DNA of 64,000 nucleotides, taken from NCBI GenBank assembly GCA_965230795.1, contig OZ246020.1, positions 1,612,001 to 1,676,000 of the forward strand, written 5' to 3'. The notes beneath the pieces are model-generated. The model was not told the DNA's origin. It saw only the letters and a list, made by a program, of their open reading frames with translations, and made no database searches. This stretch comes from PZPK01 sp965230795. Lineage in GTDB: Bacteria > Pseudomonadota > Gammaproteobacteria > Pseudomonadales > Oleiphilaceae. This document shows positions 40,487-49,155 of this stretch, piece after piece; the first letter of the stretch is position 1; each line of letters starts with the position of its first letter. The position numbers were made by a program, and so were the translations under genes.

Positions 40487-41490
40487 TTCGAGTGCTGGAA
40501 GAGCATAGACGAGCCTCGGTATATGGCGTCAGGCCAAAGAGGATATTCCGGCAGGCAGCAACGCATTACCTCCAGGAGCATTTACACAAGAAGAGTGTTG
40601 ATCGCGATGCCCAGGACCTGGTGTTACTGAATCCCTATATCGGGGATCTGGATATACGCCATGTCCATGATGGTACGCTGGCTCAGTTCAAGAACGATCG
40701 CCGTAAGCAGGGCGTGAAGTCGGGAACGGTCAATCGATCATTGGCAGTAGTCAGACGAATACTCAATTTGTGTGCAAGGTCTTGGCGCGATGAATATGGT
40801 CTGACCTGGTTGGATAGCGCTCCAATCATTTCGATGGTCGACTGGAAAGATCAGCGCGAGCCACATCCATTGAGTTGGGAGGAACAGAACAAGCTGTTCG
40901 TTCAGATACCGGTCCATCTCCGTGAGGCCTGTTTGTATAAGGTCAATACTGGATGCCGGGAGCAGGAAGTATGCAAGTTGCGATGGGAGTGGGAGTTTGA
41001 AATTCCGGAGCTGAAAACTTCGGTATTCATTCTACCTGGCACTGTGACCAAGAACGGAAAGGAGAGGGTAGTCGTCCTCAATTCTGTTGCAATGGCCATG
41101 GTGAATCGTCAACGAGGTAAGCACCCTGAATTTGTGTTTACGTACAAAGGCGACCCGATGGCGAAGTTGAACAATTCAGCATGGAAGCGCAAGCGCAAGG
41201 ATGTTGGCCTGGAAAGTGTCCGGATCCACGATCTGAGGCATACGACCGGCCGGCGATTGAGAGCAGCTGGAGTGAGCAACGAAACCCGAAAAGACATACT
41301 CGGTCATGAGGGCGGAAACATCACCACGCATTACTCAGTTCCGGAGATCAAAGAGCTGTTGGATGCGGTCGAGTTGATCGCTTACGAGTCGTCGGATTCC
41401 ATGCCGAGTCTGACATTGATTCGAATAGGTGGATCAAAGAAGAATTGCGCAAAATTAGCGCAAGGCAAAAAAAAAGAGCTTTCACTATGA
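40351..41490 (+). CDS. int: Tyrosine recombinase / phage integrase
   Basis: A 379-residue site-specific recombinase with AAGGAG upstream. The N-terminal part binds arm sites (RSGIWHIDKTIDGQRICRS), the middle is the core-binding domain (about 70-165), and the catalytic domain has the Arg of NTGCREQEV, HDLRHTTG (His-x-x-Arg), LGHEG and the nucleophile Tyr in THYSVPEI. It ends 44 bp from tRNA-Met, its likely target. It lies at the end of the pL operon, as in lambda. Confidence 0.9.
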   Translation: MQKKKKSVAGLKFRSGIWHIDKTIDGQRICRSCNTGDKAEAERFLVRVLEEHRRASVYGVRPKRIFRQAATHYLQEHLHKKSVDRDAQDLVLLNPYIGDLDIRHVHDGTLAQFKNDRRKQGVKSGTVNRSLAVVRRILNLCARSWRDEYGLTWLDSAPIISMVDWKDQREPHPLSWEEQNKLFVQIPVHLREACLYKVNTGCREQEVCKLRWEWEFEIPELKTSVFILPGTVTKNGKERVVVLNSVAMAMVNRQRGKHPEFVFTYKGDPMAKLNNSAWKRKRKDVGLESVRIHDLRHTTGRRLRAAGVSNETRKDILGHEGGNITTHYSVPEIKELLDAVELIAYESSDSMPSLTLIRIGGSKKNCAKLAQGKKKELSL

Positions 41491-41533
41491 GGCGGCCACC
41501 TCTGAAAACTCTTTCTACTTCAATCTCTTGTAA

Positions 41534-41610
41534 TGGTAGCAAGGGGCGGATTCGAACCGCCGACCCCAGCATTATGAGTGCTGTGCTCTAACCAACTGAG
41601 CTACCTTGCC
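41534..41610 (-). tRNA. tRNA-Met (CAT), elongator type; likely phage attachment site
   Basis: Cloverleaf sequence with encoded CCA and anticodon CAT in the loop CTCATAA; it resembles the elongator tRNA-Met with TTAGAGCAC in the D-arm. The 3' end faces the integrase gene, so the 3' half is the likely attB. The acceptor stem has G1 opposite U72 instead of G-C, which may reflect an end supplied by the phage. Confidence 0.9.
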
Positions 41611-41701
41611 AAAAGAGGCGCGTATTTTGTTGTTTTTGCCCTGCCTTGTCAAGGGCTTGGCAGGGTGTTTTCGGTTTAATTTTTTGCAGTGAAATCAGCG
41701 C

Positions 41702-42796
41702 TTAAACGTTGAAGCGGAAGTGGATGACGTCACCGTCCTTGACGATGTAATCCTTGCCTTCAAGACGCCATTTTCCGGCTTCCTTTGCACCTGCTTCGCC
41801 GTTGAATTCGATGAAGTCGTCGTAAGCTACCACTTCAGCCCGGATGAAGCCTTTTTCGAAATCCGTGTGGATGACCGCGGCAGCTTTGGGGGCGGTGTCG
41901 CCGGTTTTCATAGTCCAGGCGCGAACTTCTTTCACGCCTGCCGTAAAGTAGGTCTGTAAGCCCAATAGTTCGTAGCCAGCACGAATGACTCGATCCAGGC
42001 CTGGCTCTTCCATACCAAGATCGGCAAGGAACTCAGCTTTTTCTTCGTCTTCCAGCTCGGCAATTTCCGCTTCCAGTTTGTTGCAGATAGGGACAACCAC
42101 TGCATTCTCTGCCTGAGCAATTTCGTGGACTATGTCCAGGTGTGGATTGTTCTCGAAGCCGTCTTCATCGACATTGGCAATGTACATGGTCGGTTTGATG
42201 GTCAGCAGGCAGAGTTCCTTGATGGCCTGCAACTCATCTTCATTTAATTCGAGCGCGCGAACCGCTTTGCCCTCGTTAAGGTGAGGCAACAGCTTGTCTT
42301 CGAGTAAGGCCAGTTTGGCTTTGGCATCCTTGTCGCCACTCTTGGCCACTCGTACATAGCGCTTGATGGCTTTTTCGACGGTATCGAGATCCGCCAGTGC
42401 CAGCTCGGTATTAATGACATCGATATCGGCTTGCGGATTAACCTTGGCAGAGACATGCACAACGTTTTCATCTTCGAAGCAACGCACAACGTGAGCAATG
42501 GCGTCGGTTTCACGGATATTGGCGAGAAACTGGTTGCCAAGACCTTCACCTTTGGAGGCGCCCTCTACCAGTCCGGCAATATCAACAAATTCCATAGTGG
42601 TGGCAACCACGCGCTCTGGTTTGACGATAGCGGCCAATTTGTCCAGTCGTGGGTCGGGCATTGCGACGACACCGGCGTTGGGTTCGATGGTGCAGAAAGG
42701 GAAGTTTTCTGCGCCGATACCGGCTTTGGTCAGTGCGTTGAAGAGTGTGGATTTGCCGACATTGGGCAGGCCAACGATACCGCAATTGAAACCCAT
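41702..42796 (-). CDS. ychF: Ribosome-binding ATPase YchF
   Basis: A 364-residue protein of the Obg-like P-loop family with GLPNVGKSTLFNALT (G1) at residues 8-22, DPRLDKLAAIVKPERVV, and the C-terminal TGS-like domain ending HFRFNV. YchF hydrolyses ATP rather than GTP and acts on ribosomes in stress responses. It follows pth by 50 bp, the usual gammaproteobacterial order. Confidence 0.95.
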   Translation of the reverse strand: MGFNCGIVGLPNVGKSTLFNALTKAGIGAENFPFCTIEPNAGVVAMPDPRLDKLAAIVKPERVVATTMEFVDIAGLVEGASKGEGLGNQFLANIRETDAIAHVVRCFEDENVVHVSAKVNPQADIDVINTELALADLDTVEKAIKRYVRVAKSGDKDAKAKLALLEDKLLPHLNEGKAVRALELNEDELQAIKELCLLTIKPTMYIANVDEDGFENNPHLDIVHEIAQAENAVVVPICNKLEAEIAELEDEEKAEFLADLGMEEPGLDRVIRAGYELLGLQTYFTAGVKEVRAWTMKTGDTAPKAAAVIHTDFEKGFIRAEVVAYDDFIEFNGEAGAKEAGKWRLEGKDYIVKDGDVIHFRFNV

Positions 42797-42846
42797 AATG
42801 TTTTCCTGGTCAGAGGCTAAAAAAGAGGCGGTATTATAAAGATTCG

Positions 42847-43434
42847 CTAGGGTGCTGCAAAGCTGTGGAGGTGATTCATGGCACGTTGCCAGTCACCACG
42901 AATGATTTCCGGGATATATCGGATAGCTTCGTCAATAATGGCTTCCAGTTGAGCACCTTCACGTTTGCCCAGTTTGCCAAGTACATGTCCGGTCACTTTT
43001 TTGGCGTCGCCGGGGTGACCAATGCCTAACCTCAAGCGATTGAATTGCTTCTGGCCGCCGAGTTTGGCAATGATGTCGCGCAGTCCGTTTTGTCCGCCAT
43101 GACCGCCGCCTTGCTTCAGCTTCATGGTGCCGGGAGGAATGTCGAGTTCGTCGTGAGCGACGAGAATTTCCTCTGGCTGTATTTTGTAAAACTGGCAGAT
43201 TGCCTGAACGGCTTGACCACTTCGGTTCATGAAGGTGGTGGGGAAGAGCAGATGGATATCCTGACCTTGCTCATGGATTTTTGCATACAGGCCGTGGAAT
43301 TTTTTTTCTGCTTTCAGGTTTTGATGATATCGGGAGGCGAGTTCAGAGAGGAAAATCGCTCCGGCGTTGTGGCGGCTGTTTTCGTAGTCGGGGCCAGGGT
43401 TTCCCAGCCCGACAATCAACTTGATCATGCTCAT
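42847..43434 (-). CDS. pth: Peptidyl-tRNA hydrolase
   Basis: A 195-residue protein that recycles peptidyl-tRNA dropped from ribosomes. The conserved N-terminus GLGNPGPDYENSRHNAG holds the catalytic His, and FMNRSGQAV and HDELDIPPGTMKLKQGGGHGGQNGLRD are the other signatures. It is downstream of rplY, as usual. The first Met is followed by a second two residues later; either could serve as start. Confidence 0.95.
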   Translation of the reverse strand: MSMIKLIVGLGNPGPDYENSRHNAGAIFLSELASRYHQNLKAEKKFHGLYAKIHEQGQDIHLLFPTTFMNRSGQAVQAICQFYKIQPEEILVAHDELDIPPGTMKLKQGGGHGGQNGLRDIIAKLGGQKQFNRLRLGIGHPGDAKKVTGHVLGKLGKREGAQLEAIIDEAIRYIPEIIRGDWQRAMNHLHSFAAP

Positions 43435-43484
43435 ATTGCTTTGAGTATGTTCCCGCGTGCCAGAGCGACTCGGGAAGGGGAGAC

Positions 43485-44135
43485 TTAGTCTTCGCCTTCG
43501 CCTTCTTCACCTGCTTCTTCTGCGTCAGCCGCTTCGTCAGCGCTGCTGCCCTTGGGCTTATGAACAGAACAGACCGGCAGGTCGTGGTCATCACCTTGTT
43601 GCAGAGCAGCAATGGTAACGCCTTTCGGCAATTGCAGGTCTGTCAGGTGAACGATGGTATCCAGCTCAACGTCTTTCATATCGACTTCGATATATTCTGG
43701 CAGGTCGCCGGGCAGACAGATGATTTCAACTTCAGTCATCTGGTGGGAGACAATACCGCCAGCCATTTTCACACCAACACAGCTTTCTTCGTTGATGAAG
43801 TGCAGGGGTACCTGAACGTGGATCGCCTGATTTTTACTGACGCGCTGAAAGTCAGCGTGCATGACGTCTCCACGAGACGGATGGCGTTGCAGATCTTTCA
43901 GGATTGCGCTCTCTTCCTTGTCGTCGTATTTAACGGTCAGGATGTGCGAGTAAAAGGCTTCGTTTTCCAGAGATTTTTTGATCTCGTTATCTTTCAGGCT
44001 GAGCATGACGGGCTTTTTGGATTTGCCACCGTACAGGACCGCCGGAATTTTACCTTCAAGACGACGCAGGCGGCGGCTCGCACCTTTCCCCTGATCTTCT
44101 CGAAGTTCTGCGTTTACTACAAATGCATCACTCAT
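43485..44135 (-). CDS. rplY: 50S ribosomal protein L25 (CTC type)
   Basis: A 216-residue L25 with the C-terminal TL5 domain and an acidic tail. The start is ATG 44135 (MSDAFVVNAELRED); upstream codons belong to the leader. L25 binds 5S rRNA. The N-terminal RREDQGKGASRRLRR-like stretch and GGKSKKPVML are typical. A terminator at 44204-44230 separates it from prs upstream. Confidence 0.9.
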   Translation of the reverse strand: MSDAFVVNAELREDQGKGASRRLRRLEGKIPAVLYGGKSKKPVMLSLKDNEIKKSLENEAFYSHILTVKYDDKEESAILKDLQRHPSRGDVMHADFQRVSKNQAIHVQVPLHFINEESCVGVKMAGGIVSHQMTEVEIICLPGDLPEYIEVDMKDVELDTIVHLTDLQLPKGVTIAALQQGDDHDLPVCSVHKPKGSSADEAADAEEAGEEGEGED

Positions 44136-44203
44136 GATTGTGTCCTCTAAATTCACTGGCAAACGCCCGCGACCAGGCGCGTACCGTGAGGGCTTAATTA
44201 AAA

Positions 44204-44230
44204 AAAGCACGTACAGGATGTTCGTGCTTT
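44204..44230 (-). terminator. Terminator after prs
   Basis: Minus strand AAAGCACG (44230-44223) pairs with CGTGCTTT (44211-44204) around 11 bases, followed by a T-rich run. It stands between prs and rplY, so rplY-pth-ychF probably starts from its own promoter or by read-through. Confidence 0.75.
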
Positions 44231-44296
44231 CTTGCTATCGGCAGAACCTCTTGAGGGGCTGCCGGATCTTTTTATCCCGACTGCTTTGTTAGACTT

Positions 44297-45238
44297 TTAG
44301 TCGAACAGTGCGCTGATGGATTCTTCGTTGCTGATGCGACGAATGGATTCAGCAATCAGGCCGGAAATTGTAAGGGGGCGGATTCTACCACATTTTATAG
44401 CTTTGTCACTAAGTGGAATGGTATCTGTGACAACCAGCTCATCGAGGTTTGAAGCAGAGATATTATCGATGGCGGGGCCGGATAAAACCGGGTGGGTAAT
44501 GTATGCGTGAACTTCTTTGGCGCCGTTGTTTTTTAAGGCTTCTGCCGCTTTGCACAGGGTGCCGGCGGTATCAACGATGTCGTCTACCAGAATACAGCGC
44601 TTGTCTTTGACATCACCGATGATATGCATCACCTGAGAGACATTGGCTTTCGGACGACGCTTGTCAATGATGGCGAGATCCACATCATTCAGGCGTTTGG
44701 CCATGGCACGTGCTCGTACCACGCCGCCTACGTCGGGGCTAACGACCATGAAGTCGGTGAAATTACGCTGAATGTCGTCTACCAGAACCGGTGTGCCGTA
44801 AATGTTGTCCACGGGAATATCGAAGAAACCCTGAATCTGGTCTGCATGCAGATCTACTGTCAATAGACGGTCGACGCCCACACCGGTGATCATATCCGCC
44901 ACAACTTTGGCTGTAATGGGTACACGCATCGATCGAACCCGGCGATCCTGGCGAGCATAGCCAAAATAGGGGACTACCGCGGTGATGCGCGATGCAGAGG
45001 CGCGTCGCAGTGCGTCGGCCATGACAATCAGTTCCATCAGGTTGTCATTCGTCGGTGCGCAGGTTGGCTGGATGATAAAGACATCCTTGCCGCGTACGTT
45101 TTCGTTGATTTCCACGGTGATTTCACCGTCGCTGAATTTGCCGACTTTGGCATTCCCCAATGGGAGTCTAAGATTGCTCACCACCTGTTCGGCGAGTTGT
45201 CGATTGGCGTTGCCTGAAAAGACCATCATTTTAGACAT
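44297..45238 (-). CDS. prs: Ribose-phosphate pyrophosphokinase
   Basis: A 313-residue enzyme that makes PRPP from ribose 5-phosphate and ATP for nucleotide, His and Trp synthesis. Signatures are the N-terminal MMVFSGNANRQLAEQV, YARQDRR near residue 95, and the PRPP-binding CILVDDIVDTAGTLCKAA near 215. Length is as in E. coli (315). Downstream of tRNA-Gln and upstream of rplY, a common arrangement. Confidence 0.95.
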   Translation of the reverse strand: MSKMMVFSGNANRQLAEQVVSNLRLPLGNAKVGKFSDGEITVEINENVRGKDVFIIQPTCAPTNDNLMELIVMADALRRASASRITAVVPYFGYARQDRRVRSMRVPITAKVVADMITGVGVDRLLTVDLHADQIQGFFDIPVDNIYGTPVLVDDIQRNFTDFMVVSPDVGGVVRARAMAKRLNDVDLAIIDKRRPKANVSQVMHIIGDVKDKRCILVDDIVDTAGTLCKAAEALKNNGAKEVHAYITHPVLSGPAIDNISASNLDELVVTDTIPLSDKAIKCGRIRPLTISGLIAESIRRISNEESISALFD

Positions 45239-45332
45239 GACTGAGGGAATCCTCTTGTGCTGAACCAGAACAGATTAATGTGTGACATCGTGTGTCGACA
45301 TCATCAGGTTTGAAACGTGTGCTTAAAAAATA

Positions 45333-45407
45333 TGGCTGGGGTAGGAGGATTCGAACCTCCGCATGACGGGATCAAAACCCGTTGCCTTACCGCTTGGCGA
45401 TACCCCA
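45333..45407 (-). tRNA. tRNA-Gln (TTG)
   Basis: The minus strand has TGGGGTATCGCC at the 5' end, anticodon TTG in the loop GGTTTTGATCC, and a T-arm GGTTCGAATCC with encoded CCA. It sits between ispE and prs, the common gammaproteobacterial place. Confidence 0.95.
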
Positions 45408-45485
45408 GTAACTGTTGCTTAAATGAGCCTCGTTCTTAAGTCGACCTGCCTTGTGGCGATCTGCTTTTGAACCGTTCCTTGCGAA

Positions 45486-46346
45486 CTAATCAGCTTCATT
45501 TAGCCGTTGGTGAGCAGGAGAGAGATTAACTCCCTTGGCTACAAAGCCTTTGAATTTAGAGCGAGCTTCATTCAAAACCTGTCTTGCTTCTGCTTCGGAA
45601 TCGAATTGACAAAAGCAACATGCTCCGGTTCCCGTCAGTCTGCCTTGACCGAATTGATTGAGCCAAGAGATGGCTGTTTTCACTTCGGGGTAGAGGCTGG
45701 TCACAACCGCTTCACAATCGTTGCGGAGCCCTGATAAACCCTGTGCCTCCAGAGCGGGCGCTATTTTGATCTTTGGGGTGTCTCTTGTCAACCTTTGGTT
45801 TGAAAAAATTTGGGCCGTACTGATGTGGCATTCCGGAACCAGCACAAGGTACCAAACTTCAGGGATTTCAATCGCTTGGATTTGTTCGCCAACTCCTTCC
45901 GCCCAGGCGCTGTGGCCACGAACAAAGACCGGAACGTCTGCGCCCAACTGCACTCCCAACTGTGCCAATTCATCGATGCAAAGATCGAGTTTCCAAAGCC
46001 TGTTTAAGGCCAGAAGCGTTGTTGCTGCATTGGAACTGCCGCCGCCGAGTCCGCCGCCCATAGGGAGGCGTTTATCAATTTCTATATCCGCACCCTGATG
46101 ATTCCGGGTATGTGTTTGCAAAAGTCGGGCGGCTTTGACAATCAGGTTATCTTCAGCAGGAAGATCAGCGAATACTGGTGACAGCTGAATTGCCGGCTTA
46201 TCCGAGACCCGGAAACGCATGATATCTCCGAAGTCGAGAATCTGAAACAGCGTTTGCAGTTCATGGTAGCCGTCTGCTCGGCGACCGGTGATGTGAAGGA
46301 AGAGATTCAGTTTGGCGGGGGAAATCAGGGATAGTTCTGGGAGCAT
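45486..46346 (-). CDS. ispE: 4-diphosphocytidyl-2-C-methylerythritol kinase
   Basis: A 286-residue GHMP kinase of the MEP isoprenoid pathway, starting at ATG 46346 (MLPELSLISPAKLNLFLHI). The ATP-binding signature PMGGGLGGGSSNAATTL is near residue 93, and GRADGYHEL-like residues near 23. It phosphorylates CDP-methylerythritol. It follows lolB by 28 bp, a typical order with prs downstream. Confidence 0.95.
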   Translation of the reverse strand: MLPELSLISPAKLNLFLHITGRRADGYHELQTLFQILDFGDIMRFRVSDKPAIQLSPVFADLPAEDNLIVKAARLLQTHTRNHQGADIEIDKRLPMGGGLGGGSSNAATTLLALNRLWKLDLCIDELAQLGVQLGADVPVFVRGHSAWAEGVGEQIQAIEIPEVWYLVLVPECHISTAQIFSNQRLTRDTPKIKIAPALEAQGLSGLRNDCEAVVTSLYPEVKTAISWLNQFGQGRLTGTGACCFCQFDSEAEARQVLNEARSKFKGFVAKGVNLSPAHQRLNEAD

Positions 46347-46374
46347 AATAAAGGTGCTGCTTTGGGCGAAGGTT

Positions 46375-46983
46375 CTACAAAAGTTGCCAGGTCTTGATTG
46401 CCAGTATGATGCGGCTGTCATCGCGTTCGAGTTTTATCCTGCCAGGCAGGAGCAAACCGTCAATCTGATGGTATCGACTGAATTCCAGGTGCCAACCCAG
46501 CTGACGCATGGTGGACGGTTTGCCAGTGGCATCAAATTCAAGCTCCGCCGGTTGATCAGGTACAGGAAGAGCCTTGATCCAGTGGGACAGATAGCTGACC
46601 GGTAATGGGAAGCCAAGAGCCGACTCCATCAGTAGCTCCGGTTGATCAGAATACACGGGATCTTCCCCGGATTCTGTGAGCGTGACGAATCGAGCATTTC
46701 CGCTGATTCGAGCAGAGCCCAGCCCGAAGAAAGTGGAGCTGAGCTGTACATCGAAGAAATCGTCGACCTGGGTCCATTTGTTAATGGCAGCGGTGGCATT
46801 GTCCGTCGCTGTGCGGACCCCGATTTTCCCCATCAGGGTCCATGAGCTCTGTCGGGAAAGTCGTTCCTTGATGGATTGCCAGTCGAGCGTGTCTTGTGAA
46901 GGCTCGGCAACTTTCAGGCTTGAACAACCGTTGAGTATCAGAAGGGCAAGCGCAACCAGAGCGGGATGCCAGATACACCGCAT
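46375..46983 (-). CDS. lolB: Outer-membrane lipoprotein LolB
   Basis: A 202-residue lipoprotein from ATG 46983, with lipobox LNGC giving an acylated Cys at residue 20. LolB receives lipoproteins from the periplasmic carrier LolA and inserts them into the outer membrane. The mature part has the beta pattern and WTLMGKIGVRTATDN typical of LolB, and a conserved WHLEFSRYHQIDGLLLPGRI near the C-terminus. Confidence 0.9.
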   Translation of the reverse strand: MRCIWHPALVALALLILNGCSSLKVAEPSQDTLDWQSIKERLSRQSSWTLMGKIGVRTATDNATAAINKWTQVDDFFDVQLSSTFFGLGSARISGNARFVTLTESGEDPVYSDQPELLMESALGFPLPVSYLSHWIKALPVPDQPAELEFDATGKPSTMRQLGWHLEFSRYHQIDGLLLPGRIKLERDDSRIILAIKTWQLL

Positions 46984-46987
46984 ACTA

Positions 46988-48877
46988 TTATTGTGCCTGA
47001 TCAGTACTGTCACCATCTGCTGTCGGGGAGGTCGTGTTGTCTGACTCGATGAGGGCTTCGACACTGGAGGGCATTGCCTCATTGTTTTCCGGCGCCTGCT
47101 CGTTCAGATTTGACAGATCCTCCTCCAGAATATGAGGCGCCAAACGTTCCAGTGTGCGGACTAGTACTTTGTGTTCAGGATTGCGGTAGAGCATTTGTCG
47201 CCAGATGGTGCTCGCATCTTCCTGTTTACCGAGCTGCCACAGCACTTCACCAAGATGGGCGCCGACCTCAGCATCCGGATAATTCTGGAAGGCCTTAGCG
47301 AGAAAAACCAGGGCTTCCTGTTGCTTGCCAAGTCTGTATAGCACCCAGCCCATGCTGTCGAGAATAGCTGGATTATCCGGTTTGAGGGACAGTGCGACCG
47401 TGATCAGGGCCAGTGCCTCCTGCAGGCGATCTGTACGATCGGCCAGGGTATAACCCAGTGCATTAATGGCGACGGCATTCTGAGGGTTGTTTTTAATAAT
47501 CACGCGAAGATCCTTTTCCATCTCAGCGAGCATATTGCGTGACTCGAAGCTCATAGCGCGGGCGTACAGCAACTGTTCGTCATCAGGAAAGGCTTCGACG
47601 GCCTGATCCAAGGTTGAATTGGCGCGTTCCTCTTCTTCGATAGCGGTTAACAGTTTGTATTGAAGAATCCACAGCTTCTGCGCAATGTTGGGGCGATCTT
47701 CGCGCAATTGATCGAGACGTTCGATTGCTTCATCAACCTTATCCTGTTGGGTCAGGAGATAGCTGGATCGTTCCAGAGCCGATTCAAAGTGAATGCCGTC
47801 CTTCACCTCGCTGTAATAGGCGATAGCCTGATCCGAGTCTTCCCTCTGATCGGCAATACGTCCCAGATAAAAGTTGGCTTCATTCTGATGGGTTTCGTTA
47901 TCGATCAGTTCCTGCAATTCAATTTCAGCGGCTTCGATTTTTTCATTTTCCAGCATCACCAGCGCATGAGAGAGCTTGAGTCCGGGAGCTTGTGGGTAGA
48001 GTTCCATCAGCTCTGCGAATACTTCTTCCGCTTCATCGAGCTGCTTGTTATCAATCAGCAGGCTGGCATAAAGTCGGCCGAGGGCGTGGTTCTCGGGAAA
48101 GTCATCATATTTGTCTGCGGCATAGTCGAGGGCGTTTTCGAAGTCGCCTTTTTCATACAGAACATTGGCTTTGAGCAAGGCAGCAGGCTGAAATTCCGGA
48201 TCTTTCAGCGTCACCTTTTCCAGCAGAGCCAGAGCCTCATCCGTTTGTTTGAGGTTGCGATGGACCAGAGCAAGGCTGTAGGCGACGCCACTGTTTTCAG
48301 GATACTTGTCATACAGCTGCTGATATAGCCCCAGAAGCTCCAGTTTGTCTTTTTCCGGTAATTGCTGGGAGCCAATGGCCAGACTCTCAATACGCGCTTC
48401 GCCGCCCAGTTCGATGAGGCGGTCAATATGATAAAGCGCGTCGACATAGTTTTTTTGCAGGGAATATTGGAAAGCCATCAGTTGATGCGCAGGAATATTG
48501 TCAGGCTCCACTTCCACCCATATTTTTCCCAACTCCTGGATGGCTTCAATATCCTTGGTGTACTGGGCCGCATTGATAGCTCGTTTGATGACGCCGGGAT
48601 CCCTGGTTAATCGCGCTTGCTGGATATAGTTGAGCAGCGTGATATTGAATTGGTCGCGCTGGGCTGCGATCTCTGCGACCAGCAAGTCATACAGGGTGTC
48701 TTTGTCGGAATCGAAGTCACTGAAGTTGGCTTCCTCTTCAGCTGCTGCGGGCTCGGTGGTTTCAGTGTCCTGGGCGTTTGCAGATTGATCTGCATTTTTG
48801 CTTATGCCAGGCAAGCTGCTGCATGCACTCAGACTCAATACAAATAAGAGGGGGAACAGTCTTAGAAGTGATTTCAA
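46988..48877 (-). CDS. TPR-repeat lipoprotein upstream of lolB
   Basis: A 629-residue lipoprotein (lipobox LSAC, Cys 19) with an acidic linker and about a dozen tetratricopeptide repeats across residues 60-580 (for example NAVAINALGYTLADRTDRLQEALALI). Such proteins commonly lie just upstream of lolB-ispE. They probably act as a periplasmic scaffold attached to the outer membrane; the partner is unknown. Four bases separate it from lolB. It is divergent from hemA over 278 bp. Confidence 0.85.
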   Translation of the reverse strand: MKSLLRLFPLLFVLSLSACSSLPGISKNADQSANAQDTETTEPAAAEEEANFSDFDSDKDTLYDLLVAEIAAQRDQFNITLLNYIQQARLTRDPGVIKRAINAAQYTKDIEAIQELGKIWVEVEPDNIPAHQLMAFQYSLQKNYVDALYHIDRLIELGGEARIESLAIGSQQLPEKDKLELLGLYQQLYDKYPENSGVAYSLALVHRNLKQTDEALALLEKVTLKDPEFQPAALLKANVLYEKGDFENALDYAADKYDDFPENHALGRLYASLLIDNKQLDEAEEVFAELMELYPQAPGLKLSHALVMLENEKIEAAEIELQELIDNETHQNEANFYLGRIADQREDSDQAIAYYSEVKDGIHFESALERSSYLLTQQDKVDEAIERLDQLREDRPNIAQKLWILQYKLLTAIEEEERANSTLDQAVEAFPDDEQLLYARAMSFESRNMLAEMEKDLRVIIKNNPQNAVAINALGYTLADRTDRLQEALALITVALSLKPDNPAILDSMGWVLYRLGKQQEALVFLAKAFQNYPDAEVGAHLGEVLWQLGKQEDASTIWRQMLYRNPEHKVLVRTLERLAPHILEEDLSNLNEQAPENNEAMPSSVEALIESDNTTSPTADGDSTDQAQ

Positions 48878-49155
48878 GTTAACTCTCTTTACTATGGAAT
48901 TCCTGGAAAAGGTGACGTGACGGGGTTTGGAAGATCAAAGCCTTTGCCAGTCCGCCGCCAGAGGGGCCACCGCAGTGTCACTCAATACAGGCCTGATACA
49001 TTGGCTTATATCATGACATACGCACTCAATCAGTCAACCGGCTCAAGCATGGTAGTGACCTTGAGTGCTTAAGCCGTGTCTAAGTTTGGCTTTATGTCTC
49101 ACCTATTTGTAGAATAGCCGCTTTATTCCAAGGTGTTAACAGGCTCCGTTATTTA

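Larger units (their letters stand above)
2313..41534. mobile_element. Lambda-like siphovirus prophage (about 39 kb) next to tRNA-Met
   Basis: A complete set of lambda-type modules is present: integrase, recombination, immunity, replication, Q-like regulator, lysis, terminase, head and tail. The order is that of an integrated lambdoid phage, with the integrase end at tRNA-Met (41534) and the tail-tip end near 2313. No obviously broken structural gene was seen, so it may be inducible. The right boundary is inferred from the integrase ending 44 bp from the tRNA 3' end. The left boundary is uncertain: I found no copy of the tRNA 3' end, and 1-2310 could also be phage DNA in the b-region position. 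Confidence 0.9.

Noticed and set aside
41639..41665. Hairpin CCCTGCC/GGCAGGG between tRNA-Met and ychF as a terminator
   Set aside because: On the gene strand no T-run follows; the weak T-run is on the other strand where no gene ends.
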